DNA of 64,000 bases from Lolium rigidum (Eukaryota > Streptophyta > Magnoliopsida > Poales > Poaceae): assembly GCF_022539505.1 (NCBI RefSeq), contig NW_025901059.1, positions 1 to 64,000 of the forward strand. The letters run 5' to 3'. The notes beneath the pieces are model-generated. The model did not search any database and had not been told where the DNA came from. It saw only the letters and a program-made list of their open reading frames with translations. This document shows, one piece after another, positions 23,579 through 35,224 of the stretch. A program made the translations under genes and the position numbers. Position 1 is the stretch's first letter; the number at the start of each line of letters is the position of its first letter.

Positions 23579-24690
23579 TGCATCATCCTCTGGTACGTAG
23601 CTCCCGCGTTTTTTAACCCGAAGGGCATTGTTCAGTAACCAAACACGTAATAGGGGGTTATGAAAGTTGTTTTGACGTCATCTTCTTCTTTCAGTTGAAT
23701 CTGGTTATATGCATCCATGAAGGAAAGACGTTCACAACCTGCCGTGGATTCGATAATTTGATCGATCCTTAGGAAGGGGAAGTGATCCTCTGGACAATGT
23801 TTGTTGAGACACTTTAAATCGACGCACATGCGAAGGACTTCAGTGTTTTTCTTCGGGACCAACACTGGGTTAGCGACCCAAGTTGCTTCAGTCTTCAATT
23901 CCTTGATGAAACCAGATTTTTGGAGTCGATGAATTTGTAACATGGCTTTGCGGTTTGGCTCGGAAAAACGCCGCAAATGTTGTCGAATTGGACTAGCTCT
24001 TGGGTCTAGATTGAGGGCGTGCTCGGCAAGTTTCCTGGGTACTCTGGCATGTCAGCTGGGCACCATGCGAAGATTTCCCAGCAATCACGGAGGAACTCGA
24101 CGAGCACGCGTTCCTATGCGCTATCCATGTTGGTAGCGATGATGTCATCTTTTTAGGATCCGTCGGGTGGATCTGTACTTCCTTTGAATCCTTGGAGGTG
24201 TCGAAAGCTTGCTGCTGCAAGGCTCTACCCCCGTATGGCAGCACATCATGATGAGTGGTTAACTTTGATGCCTCGTATTCAGCTTGCTTTCCGAATGTTT
24301 CAGAAAGCTTGTGAAATTCCTTGTCGCATTTATCCGCTAGGGAGAAACTCCCTTTGACAGTTATTGGGCCCTTAGGTCCACCTATTCTGCACAACAGATA
24401 CGTGTAATGCGGTATAGCCATAAACCTGGCATATGCGGGTCGTTCCAATAAGGCGTGATACTGCGATGGCCAGTCGATGACTTCGAATTCTAGCCTCTCC
24501 TTTCTAAAGTTTTCCCTTGTTCCAAATTGTACGTTCAATAAAATCTTGCACAAAGGATAATTTAGCTTCTCAGGTGTAATACCATGGAAATGCGTGTCTG
24601 TTGGTGTCAGATTGGCCAGTGATATGTTCATCTTCCGCAGTGTATCTGCGTACATGATATTTAGACTGCTTCCTCCATCCACGAATATTC
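23579..24690 (-). pseudogene. Tat-like protease and reverse transcriptase (partial)
   Basis: The protease signature is VDGGSSLNIMYADTL near 24680, the D-G-G-S form of the aspartic protease motif. Downstream, the RT has ANPVLVPKKN, RMCVDLKCLNKHCPEDHFP and STAGCERLSFMDAYNQ. TMPFGLKNAG follows after an in-frame TGA near 23630, and the match breaks at QRMM where the chromovirus LTR begins. The linker between protease and RT is frameshifted near 24150 (FAWCPADMPEYPGNL in another frame). The copy cannot encode active enzyme. Confidence 0.85.
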
Positions 24691-24896
24691 GAGAGACTTC
24701 ATATCCCTCGATAAACCGCTGGTAGTATTATTGTTGACTGTCCTAGTCACGGAACTTGAGGTGGGTGGTCCTCTTGAGTGAATCCTATGGGCTGCCCCGA
24801 ATAATTGAGATACTCAATAGTTGGTGGAGGTTTCATTACTGCCATGTATACTTGTCGAGATATTAGCTTATGTGATCTATTCGAAGGTCTACCCTT

Positions 24897-27023
24897 CTAT
24901 ATCATCGATACTGCTCCCCATGTGTTTGTGAAATCATCATTGGCAGCTGGAGCTCCCGCAATTTGTAGTTGATGCTGGCTTGCACTCGTAATTGCGGGTG
25001 GTGGCGGTGGCGGTACATGTAGCTCTCTCCTTGGTCCTTGTACATATCCTCTACTTACTGCTTCTGCGTGTGCGCCTTCTGTCGCCCCGTCGCAGAGCCT
25101 GGAAAGTTCGGCAATCCTTCTGGAGGTGACTTTGACTATCTCCTTCCCTTGATGTCGACGTAGAAGTGCATCTGGCAAGGCCCGTTCAACAAATCCTCGG
25201 GTGACACATTATATGGCCTTGGAAACCTTGGTCGATTATTTTATCTGCTCGAACTTGGTACATCTCTGTGATCATTTCGTTGATCATTGCTCCTGTAATC
25301 ATCTCGATTATTTCCTCCGTTGTTTCCTCGTAAGCCGGCCGATACTTGGCCAGGACAGTCATACTCTGCATAGTTGCAAAAACGTCGCCTTTTTTTGTTG
25401 TTGTTGCTGTTGCGATCTTCCTCGGATGACCTTTGCCTCTTATTGTGGACATCATCCTCTCCGTCAGCCCAGCGATTTGCTATTTCCATGAGTTCTGATA
25501 TTGTTCTCGGATTGGATCTCCCCAACTCTTCGATTAGGTCCCTCCTTCGTATCCCAGCTATGAATGCATCGATTGCTCTTTCATCAGACACGTGATCAAC
25601 CGAGTTTTCGATGTTGCTCCATTGATGGATGTATGCTCTTACTGATTCATCCGACTTCTTCTTGCAAGTCCTTAGATGCTCTATTGACGCTGGTTTTTTT
25701 GCAGGTGGACCTAAAGTTCCTCACGAACAGGTCCTCGAAAGTTTCTCATCTATTTATGGATTCTTCTTGCAACTTCTTCATCCAAGATCAAGCGGATCCA
25801 CTGAGGTGGACCTGGATACTTTGCATGGTTGTTGCTCTTATTCCACCCATCAACTTTACTATCTCTTGATAATCGACTAGCCAATCCTCTGGATCTTGCA
25901 GCCCGTCGAACTTTTTATAATTGTCAGGTAACTTGAAGCTGGTGGGCACTCGATTTTTGCGAACCCTTCGGGTAAAGCAAGAGAGTCCACACAAGTCTTC
26001 GTCCCTATCTTCTAGTGTACGCCGACGTTCACGTGTTCTGGTTTCGTGATCCCTTTCCTCGCGTGCTCTGTCGACTCGAGCTTGAGCTACTGTGTTTCTT
26101 GCGTCGCCTTCTCTTGGGGCCTCTCGTGCTGCCACCACAGTGTGTCGAGGAGTATTTTGCCTTGGACTGTTTTGGTGTGGAGCACCTTTAGGTTGTCGTG
26201 CGATTTCTCTTCCTGCTATTGCTGCCCCCATAATGCCGACTCCTGCCATAGCCATTTGGTACACTGATGATCGAGGATCTTCTGGCTGGGGTTTGGATGC
26301 CATTATGAAAGCATGTGCCGCCATATATCCTGCCTCTGGCATTTTTGGGATTATGTTTCCTCTCGTGTCAATTGACATGAAAGACATGTCGAGGTTTTGG
26401 ATTAGGTTGTCCCGTTCTCCTTCGGGTATACCTGCCAATCTAGACCTTGCTCTTCCCCGATGGCCTTCGTCATTGTTTGCCGAACTTCCTGAATGCCGGC
26501 TCAGGTTATTTCTGCGCTTGCTGGAAGCATCTTCCGCATCTTTTCTTGCATCAAGTGTTCGCCGAAGCTTTTCTAGCTCACACCTGGAACGGGCGATTTT
26601 GTATTGATACGCCTGAAGTGCTGCCGGCGAAACTTGCGTGGTCATCGGCTCCGTGCAGTCCATAGCCCTTGTCACTCTGTCCCATGCTTCTTGTGGCAGG
26701 CTCACTTTTCTCGTGGTTCAGGCTCGATGTACCTTCGTCCTTCCACGAGTGAGATTTTCGGGATCAATGTAGGGATTTCCCAACTCATCGAAAGACTCAG
26801 ATTCCTCGTCAGCTTCACGGTTTGTTCCTGTGATTATGCAAATTTGATGTGTTACGCTTCCCTCGAACTCAGGGCAGGTGACACCATCAGCGAGAGCGGT
26901 GAAGACCTTGTTGTCGATGGAGTTGTTGGTGTGGATGGAGTCGAAGCTAGTGAAGCTCTTCGAGTCGCTATCTTGAGACAGATCGGTTTTCGTGAACGAC
27001 CTGAAATTCATGTCATCGAACAT
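24897..27023 (-). pseudogene. Tat-like gag, broken
   Basis: The frames 26718-27023, 25788-26705, 25241-25591 and 24897-25178 are consecutive pieces of one structural (capsid) protein. The part at 25790-25920 (TSFKLPDNYKKFDGLQDPEDWLVDY in sequence, given here as the KFDG-LQDPEDWL motif) is the typical capsid core of this lineage. An Arg/Glu-rich charged region precedes it. Stops and shifts near 25600-25790 and 25180-25240 break it. No clear zinc knuckle is left. Confidence 0.75.
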
Positions 27024-27399
27024 ATCCTCGAGTGCCCCGCCGCGGGAGGGCTTGGTGCGGCGTGGCTGCGAAGCTTCTACGTCGCCTGATTCAAGAGATG
27101 TTGTCGACGATCCCTAGAGGTCGGATTTGGCCGCAAATGGTCCCGAAAAAATCGATGCCAAAAGACGGTGCGATCCTTCCTTCCCGACGAGAAAGCGAAA
27201 GCTCCTGAACGTCACCTCCGTCGATTTTTCCAGATGGGCATATGCATGCACACAAGCAGGATCGTGAGGAACAAAATCGACGAGATCGGGTTGCACTCGT
27301 TTATCTCATTCCATGATGTTGCTTGCTGTTGACGATGATGTTGACGATGTTGACGATGATCGAGATCAGGACCTTGACGCCTCTAATTCCCACAGATGG

Positions 27400-27800
27400 T
27401 GACAATTGACAAGGGCTTAACTTGTCAATGCCTACAGATTATAGACTTATGGTTTCGTAAGAAGTAGAGGGCAAGTAGATCTCGAAAGTTCAGCTGAACA
27501 AAGGTGCTCAACTCAATAATACGGCGGCTAGGGTTACAATGATTTGATCCCTTATTCTTCCCTCGGCTCCCCATTATATAGGAGGTGGAGCCGAGGCTTT
27601 TCATGTCATACAAGTTACAGACTATCCGAGGCGCATTGGGCCTTTCCTATAGTGATACAAAATTCCTAATACAACTTCATTTTCCTTATTTGGTGATATC
27701 TAGGCTTCTGGGCCTCCAATACTTCGAGTTCATGGGCTTCATGCTTCTTTATAGAACCAAGGTACTTTATTTGGCATGCCTGCTAGGCATACCTATGTCA
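27400..27800 (-). repeat. 5' LTR of the Tat-like element
   Basis: On the plus strand it begins TGACA and ends TGTCA, an inverted terminal pair. A minus-strand TATA (CTATATAA, about 27575-27580) lies roughly mid-LTR. The exact ends are uncertain by several bases. Confidence 0.65.
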
Positions 27801-27889
27801 CTCGGGTTTACAGTGTAACCTCGCCAAGAGCTCGATCTCTCCCATCAGGTGTGCTGAAGTGGATCTGCAGCCTATCCTTGCTATCCTTG

Positions 27890-28200
27890 GTTGCCCGGTG
27901 CGGGAATTCCCCATCCAATACCTGGGGATGCCGCGGTCGATTAGCAGACCGACCAAAGCGGAGTTGCAGCCGCTGATCCACTAGGTTGCGAGAGGGATCC
28001 CATCCTGGTCTGCAGCATTGCTGAAAAAAAAGTGGAAGGCTGATCAATCTCAACGCCAAACTAGCAGCGGCGCCGATCTACCACATGCTGTCGCTGGATC
28101 TCCCTCCCTAGTTCTTCACCACTATCAACAAATTGCTTAAGGGATTCTTCTTGTCGACTTCTACGGAGGCGAGAAAAGGACATTGCGTCGTTGATGAGGA
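27890..28200 (+). pseudogene. LINE reverse-transcriptase fragment
   Basis: Three-frame reading gives pieces typical of the C-terminal part of plant LINE RT: PIQYLGMP, LQPLI, NAKLAA with PIYHMLSLDLPP, then INKLLKGFF. Stops and frameshifts separate them. It is a dead fragment. Confidence 0.65.
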
Positions 28201-28209
28201 CAACCCTAC

Positions 28210-28546
28210 TACACTACTACCTCCGTCATTGCAAGATGAGGACGATGCTGTTGTGAAGCTCAAGTTCAATGAAGTCAGGATTGGACCCATTACAAGGGCT
28301 CGTGCGAAGCTACTCAAGCAACATGTGAACTTGTTCCTAAATGATACTTTGATCGATGAGAAATTTATACTGCCTAAGTCCTTTTATTTATGCATGATCA
28401 GGTACGAAGAGGGAGCAAGCATCGCACGAGGAGGAGATGAGCAGCTAGACGTGAAGCTGGACATGGAGCTGGACATGAAGCTGGACATGAAGACAACCCA
28501 TGTACGCACGAGGGAGGAGCGGGAGACATGCGCGAGGGAGGAATAA
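28210..28546 (+). pseudogene. C-terminal fragment of a grass Ty3 polyprotein (GPITRARAK motif)
   Basis: The frame holds IGPITRARAKLLKQ and LPKSFYLCMIRYE, a tail seen at the end of many grass Ty3 polyproteins. A small in-frame repeat follows (LDMELDMKLDMK, about 28447-28495). It runs in frame from the LINE remnant upstream, so the two were joined by rearrangement. GC-rich sequence follows up to E3. Confidence 0.5.
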
Positions 28547-28640
28547 GAAGGTTTCAAGGCCGGTGCCAGGCCCGGTCCGACCGGCCACTACGTCGGCCGA
28601 CCCGGTCACAGGCCCGGTACAACCGGCTCCCACGCCGGGT

Positions 28641-30241
28641 GATACGTCTCCAACGTATCGATAATTTCTTGTGTTCCATGCCACATTATTGATGTTATCT
28701 ACATGTTTTATGCACACTTTATGTCATATTCGTGCATTTTCTGGAACTAACCTATTAACAAGATGCCGAAGTGCCGCTTGTCGTTTTCTCGCTGTTTTTG
28801 GTTTCAGAAATCCTAGTAAAGAAATATTCTCGGAATTGGACGAAATAAAAGCCCGTAGGCCTATTTTCTCACGAAGCTTCCGTAAGTCCGAAGGAGAGAC
28901 GAAGAGGGGCCACAGGGTGGCCAAACCCTAGGGCGGCGCGGCCCCACCCCCGGCCGCGCCGGCCCGTGGTTTGGGCCCCCGTGCCGCCTCTTGACCTGCC
29001 CTTCCGCCTACAAATAGCCTCCGTGACGAAACCCCCGCACCGAGAGCCACGATACGGAAAACATTACCGAGACGCCGTCGCCGCCGATCCCATCTCGGGG
29101 GATCCTCGGAGATCGCCTCCGGCACCCTCGCCGGAGAGGGGATTCATCTCCCGGAGGACTCTACACCGCCATGGTCGCCTCCGGAGTGATGAGTGAGTAG
29201 TCTACCCCTGGACTATGGGTCCATAGCAGTAGCTAGATGGTTGTCTTCTCCCCATTGTGCTATCATTGTCGGATCTTGTGAGCTGCCTATCATGATCAAG
29301 ATCATCTATATGTAATTCTATATGTTGCGTTTGTTGGGATCCGATGAATAGAGAATACTTGTTATGTTGATTATCAAAGTTATGCTTATGTGTTGTTTAT
29401 GATCTTGCATGCTCTCCGTTATTAGTAGATGCTCCGGCCAAGTAGATGCTTTTAACTCCAAGAGGGAGTACTTATGCTCGATAGTGGGTTCATGCCTCGC
29501 ATTGACACCGGGACAAGTGACGTAAAGTTCTAAGGTTGTGTTGTGCCGTTGCCACTAGGGATAAAACATTGATGCTATGTCTAAGGATGTAGTTGTTGAT
29601 TACATTACGCACCATACTTAATGCAATTGTCTCGTTGCTTTGCAACTTAATACCGGAGGGGGTTCGGATGATAACCCGAAGGTGGACTTTTTAGGCATAG
29701 ATGCAGCTTGGATGGCGGTCTATGTACTTTGTCGTAATGCCCAATTAAATCTCACTATACTCATCATGATATGTATGTGCATTGTCATGCTCTCTTTATT
29801 TGTCAATTGCCCAACCGTAATTTGTTCACCCAACATGCCGTTCGTCTTATGGGAGAGACACCTCTAGTGAACCGTGGACCCCGGTCCAATTCTCTTTACC
29901 GAAATACAATCTACCGCAATACTTGTTTCTACCGTTTTCTCTGCAAACAATCATCTTCCACACAATACGGTTAATCCTTTGTTACAGCAAGCCGGTGAGA
30001 TTGACAACCTCACCGTTTCGTTGGGGCAAAGTAGCTTGGTTGTGTTGTGCAGGTTCCACGTTGGCGCCGAATCTCCGGTGTTGCGCCGCACTACATCCCG
30101 CCGCCATCAACCTTCAACGTGCTTCTTGGCTCCTCCTCGGTTCGATAAACCTTGGTTTCTTTCCGAGGGAAAACTTGCCGCCGTGCGCATCATACCTTCC
30201 TCTTGGGGTTGCCCAACGAACGTGTGAAATACACGCCATCA
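28641..30241 (+). repeat. 5' LTR of E3
   Basis: The LTR is 1601 bp, from TGATACGTCTCCAACG to ACACGCCATCA. The TATA-like box is TACAAATA at 29009-29016. It is nearly identical to 35225-36830, and most length differences between the two are at CTG/CTCG/CCG sites. Confidence 0.93.
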
Positions 30242-30252
30242 AGCTCTTTTTC

Positions 30253-30270
30253 CGGCGCCGTTGCCGGGGA
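30253..30270 (+). promoter_or_regulatory. primer binding site of E3
   Basis: This reads CGGCGCCGTTGCCGGGGA, differing from E1 only in the first base. It starts 12 bases after the LTR end. Confidence 0.85.
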
Positions 30271-30495
30271 GATCAAGACACGCCGCAAGGGGAGTCTCCA
30301 CTTCTCAATCTCTTTACTTTGTTTTTGTCTTGCTTTATTTTATTTACTACTTTGTTTGCTGCACTAAATCAAAATACAAAAAAATTAGTTGCTAGTTTTA
30401 CTTTATTTGCTATCTTGTTTGCTATATCGAAAACACAAAAAAATTAGTTTACTTGCATTTACTTTATCTAGTTTGCTTCATTTACTATTGCTAAA

Positions 30496-32616
30496 ATGGC
30501 CAACGCTGAAAATACTAAGTTGTGTGACTTCACAACCACAAATAATAATGATTTCTTATGCACACCTATTGCTCCACCTGCTACTACAAGCAGAATTCTT
30601 TGAAATTAAACCTCGCTTTATCGAATCTTGTCATGAACCATCAATTTTCCGGAGTTAGTTCCGATGATGCTGCTGCCCATCTCAATAATTTTGTTGAACT
30701 ATGTGAAATGCAAAAATATAAAGATGTAGATGGTGATATTATTAAACTAAAATTGTTCCCTTTCTCATTAAGAGGAAGAGCTAAAGATTGGTTGCTATCT
30801 CTCGCCTAAGAATAGTATTGATTCATGGACTAAATGCAAGGATGCTTTTATTGGTAGATATTATCCCCCTGCTAAAATTATATCTTTGAGGAGTAGCATA
30901 ATGAATTTTAAACAATTAGATACCGAACATGTTGCTCAAGCTTGGGAAAGAATGAAATCTCTCGGTTAAAAATTGCCCAACCCATGGACCGACTACTTGG
31001 ATGATCATCCAAACCTTCTATGCAGGACTAAATTTTTCTTCGCGGAATTTATTGGATTCAGCTGCTGGAGGTACCTTTATGTCCATCACATTGGGGGCGG
31101 CTACAAAACTTCTTGATGATATGATGATAAATTACTCCGAATGGCACACGGAAAGAGCTCCACAAGGTAAGAAGGTAAATTCCGTTGAAGAATCCTCTTC
31201 CTTGAATGATAAGGTTGATGCTATTATGTCTATGCTTGTGAATGGTAGGATCTAATGTTGATCCTAATAATGTTCCGTTAGCTTCATTGGTTGCACAAGA
31301 AGAACATGTTGATGTAAACTTCATTAAAAATAATAATTTCAACAACAATGCTTATCGGAACAATTCTAGTAATAACTATAGGCCATATCCTTATAATAAT
31401 GGTAACGGTTATGCTAATTCTTATGGGAATTCTTACAACAATAATAGGAATTCACCCCTGGACTTGAAGCCATGCTTAAAGAATTTATTAGTACACAAAC
31501 CGCCTTTAACAAATCTGTTGAGGAAAAGCTCAATAAAATTGATATTCTTGTTTCTAGAGTTGATAGTCTTGCCTCCGATGTTGATCTTTTGAAATCGAAG
31601 GTTATGCCCAATAGGGACATTGAAAATAAAATTGTTACTACAGCAAATGCCATCCAAGTTAGAATTAATGAGAATATAAGATTAATGGCTGAACTCGCGT
31701 GCTAGGTGGGATAGAGAAGAAAATGAAAAACTAGCTAAAGAGAAGAATATAGCTAAAGTTTGGACTATTACCACCACTAGTAATGATAATGCTACACATG
31801 TTGCTGCACCTCCTACTCATACTAATAAAAGAATTGGTGTTAGCAATGTTTCCACTTCTAATGCAAAGCGCGAAAAACTGCCCGAAACCGCTAAAACCGC
31901 TGAAACCGCTTGCGATAAAGCCGCTGAAATTTTTTCCAACATTGGGGATGATGATCCCATTGCTTTAGATTATAATGGTTTGAATTTTGATGATTGCCAC
32001 ATCTCTGAAGTTATAAAGTTCTTGCAAAAACTTGCTAAAAGTCCTAATGCTAGTGCTATAAATTTGGCTTTCACGCATCATATTACAAATGCTCTCATAA
32101 AAGCTAGAGAAGAGAAACTAGAGCGCGAAGCCTCTATTCCTAAAAAGCTAGAAGATGGTTGGGAGCCCATCATTAAGATGAAGGTTAAAGATTTTGATTG
32201 TAATGCTTTATGTGATCTTGGTGCAAGTATTTCTGTTATGCCGAAGAAAATTTATAATATGCTTGACTTGCCACCGCCGAAAAATTGTTATTTGGATGTT
32301 AATCTTGCTGATCATTCTACAAAGAAACCTTTGGGTAAAGTTGATAATGTTCGCATTACCGTTAACAATAATCTTGTTCCCGTTGATTTTGTTGTCTTGG
32401 ATATTGAATGCAATGCATCTTGTCCAATTATATTGGGAAGACCTTTTCTTCGAACTCGTTGGTGCTATTATTGATATGAGGGAAGGAAATATAAAATATC
32501 AATTTCCTCTCAAGAAAGGTATGGAACACTTCCCTAGAAAGAGAATGAAGGTACCTTATGATTCTATCATTAGAACAAATTATGATGTTGATGCTTCATC
32601 TCTCGATGTTACTTGA
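30496..32616 (+). pseudogene. Athila-like gag and aspartic protease, frame-broken
   Basis: From the ATG at 30496 the pieces spell a retrotransposon capsid protein and then a protease. Capsid blocks include LKLFPFSLRGRAKDWL and YAGLNFSSRNLLDSAAGG, followed by an Asn-rich region (about 31330-31450) and a coiled-coil-like stretch. The protease has CDLGASISVMPKKIYNML near 32210 (D-L-G-A in place of D-S/T-G-A, as is usual in Athila) and PIILGRPFLRT near 32425. At least seven frame breaks occur. Four coincide with a CTCG (30801, 30961, 31694, 32455) where a shorter CTG would keep the frame. As read, no full product can be made. Confidence 0.88.
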
Positions 32617-35224
32617 TACACACTTTCTGCGCCTAGCTGAAAGGCGTTAAAGAAAAGCGCTTATGGGAGACAACCCATGTTTTTACCTACAGTACTTTGT
32701 TTTTATTTTGTGTCTTGGAAGTTGTTTACTACTGTAGCAACCTCTCCTTATCTTAGTTTTGAGTTTTGTTGTGCCAAGTTAAGCCGTTGATAGAAAAGTA
32801 AGTACTAGATTTGGATTACTGCGCAGTTCCAGATTTCTTTGCTGTCACGAATCTGAGCCCACTGCCCTGCAGGAAGCTCAGAAAATTATGCCAATTTACG
32901 TGCATGATCCTCAGATATGTACGCAACTTTCATTCAATTTGAGCATTTTCATTTGAGCAAGTCTGGTGCCATTTTAAAATTCGTCAATACGAACTGTTCT
33001 GTTTTGACAGATTCTGCCTTTTATTTCGCATTGCCTCTTTCGCTATGTTGGATGAATTTCTTTGATCCACTAATGTCCAGTAGCATTATGCAATGTCCAG
33101 AAGTGTTAAGAATGAGTGTGTCACCTCTGAATATGTCAATTTATATTGTGCACTAACCCTCTAATGAGTTGTTTCGAGTTTGGTGTGGAGGAAGTTTTCA
33201 AGGATCAAGAGAGGAGTATGATGCAACATGATCAAGGAGAGTGAAAGCTCTAAGCTTGGGGATGCACCCGGTGGTTCACCCCTGCATATATCAAGAAGAC
33301 TCAAGCGTTTAAGCTTGGGGATGCCCAAGGCATCCCCTTCTTCATCAACAAATTATCAGGTTCCTCCCCCGAAACTACATTTTTATTCGGCCACATCTTA
33401 TGTGCTTTTTCTTGGAGCGTCGTTTTGTTTTTGTTTTTGTTTTGTTTGAATAAAATGGATCCTAGCATTCACTTTATGGGAGAGATACACACTCCGCTGT
33501 AGCTTATGGACAAATATGTCCTTGGTTTCTACTCATAGTATTCATGGCGAAGTTTCTCCTTCGTTAAATTGTTATATGGTTGGAATTGGAAAATGATACA
33601 TGTAGTAATTGCTATAAATGTTTTGGGTAATGTGATACTTGGCAATTGTTGTGCTCATGTTTAAGCTCTTGCATCATATGCTTTGCACCCATTAATGAAG
33701 AAATACATAGAGCATGCTAAAATTTGGTTTGCATATTTGGTTTCTCTAAGGTCTAGATAATTTCTAGTTTTGAGTTTGAACAACAAGGAAGACTGGTATA
33801 GAGTATTATAATGCTTTCAATATGTCTTTTATGTGAGTTTTGCTGTACTAGTTCATCCTTGTGTTTGCCTCAAATAACCTTGCTAGCCTAAACCTTGTAT
33901 CGAGAGGGAATACTTCTCATGCATCCAAAATACTTGAGCCAACCACTATGCCATTTGTGTCCACCATACCTACCTATACTACATGGTATTTTCCCGCCAT
34001 TCCAAAGTAAATTGCTTGAGTGCTACCTTTAAAATTCCATCATTCACCTTTGCAATATATAGCTCATGGGACAAATAGCTTAAAAACTATTGTGGTATTG
34101 AATATGTAATTATGCACTTTATCTCTTATTAAGTTGCTTGTTGTGCGATAACCATGTTTACCGGGGAACGCCATCAACTCTTTGTTGAATTTCATGTGAG
34201 TTGCTATGCATGTTCGTCTTGTCCGAAGTAAGGGCGATCTACACCGAGTTGAATGGTTTGAGCATGCATATTGTGAGAGAAGAACATTGGGCCGCTAACT
34301 AAAGCCATGTTCCATGGTGGAAGTTTCAGTTTTGGACAAACATCCTCAAATCTCTAATGAGAAAAGAATTAATTGTTGTTGAATGCTTAAAGCATTAAAA
34401 GAGGAGTCCATTATCTCGTTGTCTATGTTGTCCCGGTATGGATGTCTAAGTTGAGAATAATCAAAAGCGAGAAATCCAAATGCGAGCTTTCTCCTTAGAC
34501 CTTTGTACAGAGCGGCATAGAGGTACCCCTTTGTGATACTTGGTTAAAGCATATGTATTGCGGTGATAATCCAGGTAGTCCAAGCTAATTAGGACAAGGT
34601 GCGAGCACTATTAGTACACTATGCATGAGGCTTGCAACTTATAAGATATAATTTACATGATGCATATGCTTTATTACTACCGTTGACAAAATTGTTTCAT
34701 GTTTTCAAAATCAAAGCTCTAGCACAAATATAGCAATCGATGCTTTTCCTCTATGAGGACCATTCTTTTACTTTTATGTTGAGTCAGCTCACCTATTTCT
34801 CTCCACCTCAAGAAGCAAACACTTGTGTGAACCGTGCATTGATTCTTACATACTTGCTTATTGCACTTATTATATTACTCTATGTTGACAATATCCATGA
34901 GATATACATGTTACAAGTTGAAAGCAACCGCTGAAACTTAATCTTCTTTTGTGTTGCTTCAATACCTTTACTTTGAATTATTGCTTTATGAGTTAACTCT
35001 TATGCAAGACTTATTGATGCTTGTCTTGAAATGCTATTCATGAAAAGTCTTTGCTTTATGATTCACTTGTTTACTCATGTCATACACATTGTTTTGATCG
35101 CTGCATTCTCTACATATGCTTTACAAATAGTATGATCAAGTTTATGATGGCATGTCACTCCGTAAATTATCTTTGTTATCGTTTTACCTCGCTCGGGACG
35201 AGCAGTAACTAAGCTTGGGGATGC
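32617..35224 (+). other. 3' noncoding block of E3 with polypurine motif
   Basis: No credible gene. It matches the E1 and E2 noncoding blocks along most of its length. AAGCTTGGGGATGC-type motifs lie near 33252, 33311 (with the hairpin at 33317-33337) and at 35211-35224 beside the 3' LTR. Confidence 0.8.

Larger units (their letters stand above)
23579..27800 (-). mobile_element. Tat-like Ty3/gypsy element, 5' part
   Basis: In minus-strand order this region has an LTR (27400-27800), a leader, gag, protease and the start of reverse transcriptase. It is cut at 23579 by the chromovirus LTR. The rest of pol would lie beyond the chromovirus, outside the window. Several stops and frameshifts mark it as old. 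Confidence 0.85.
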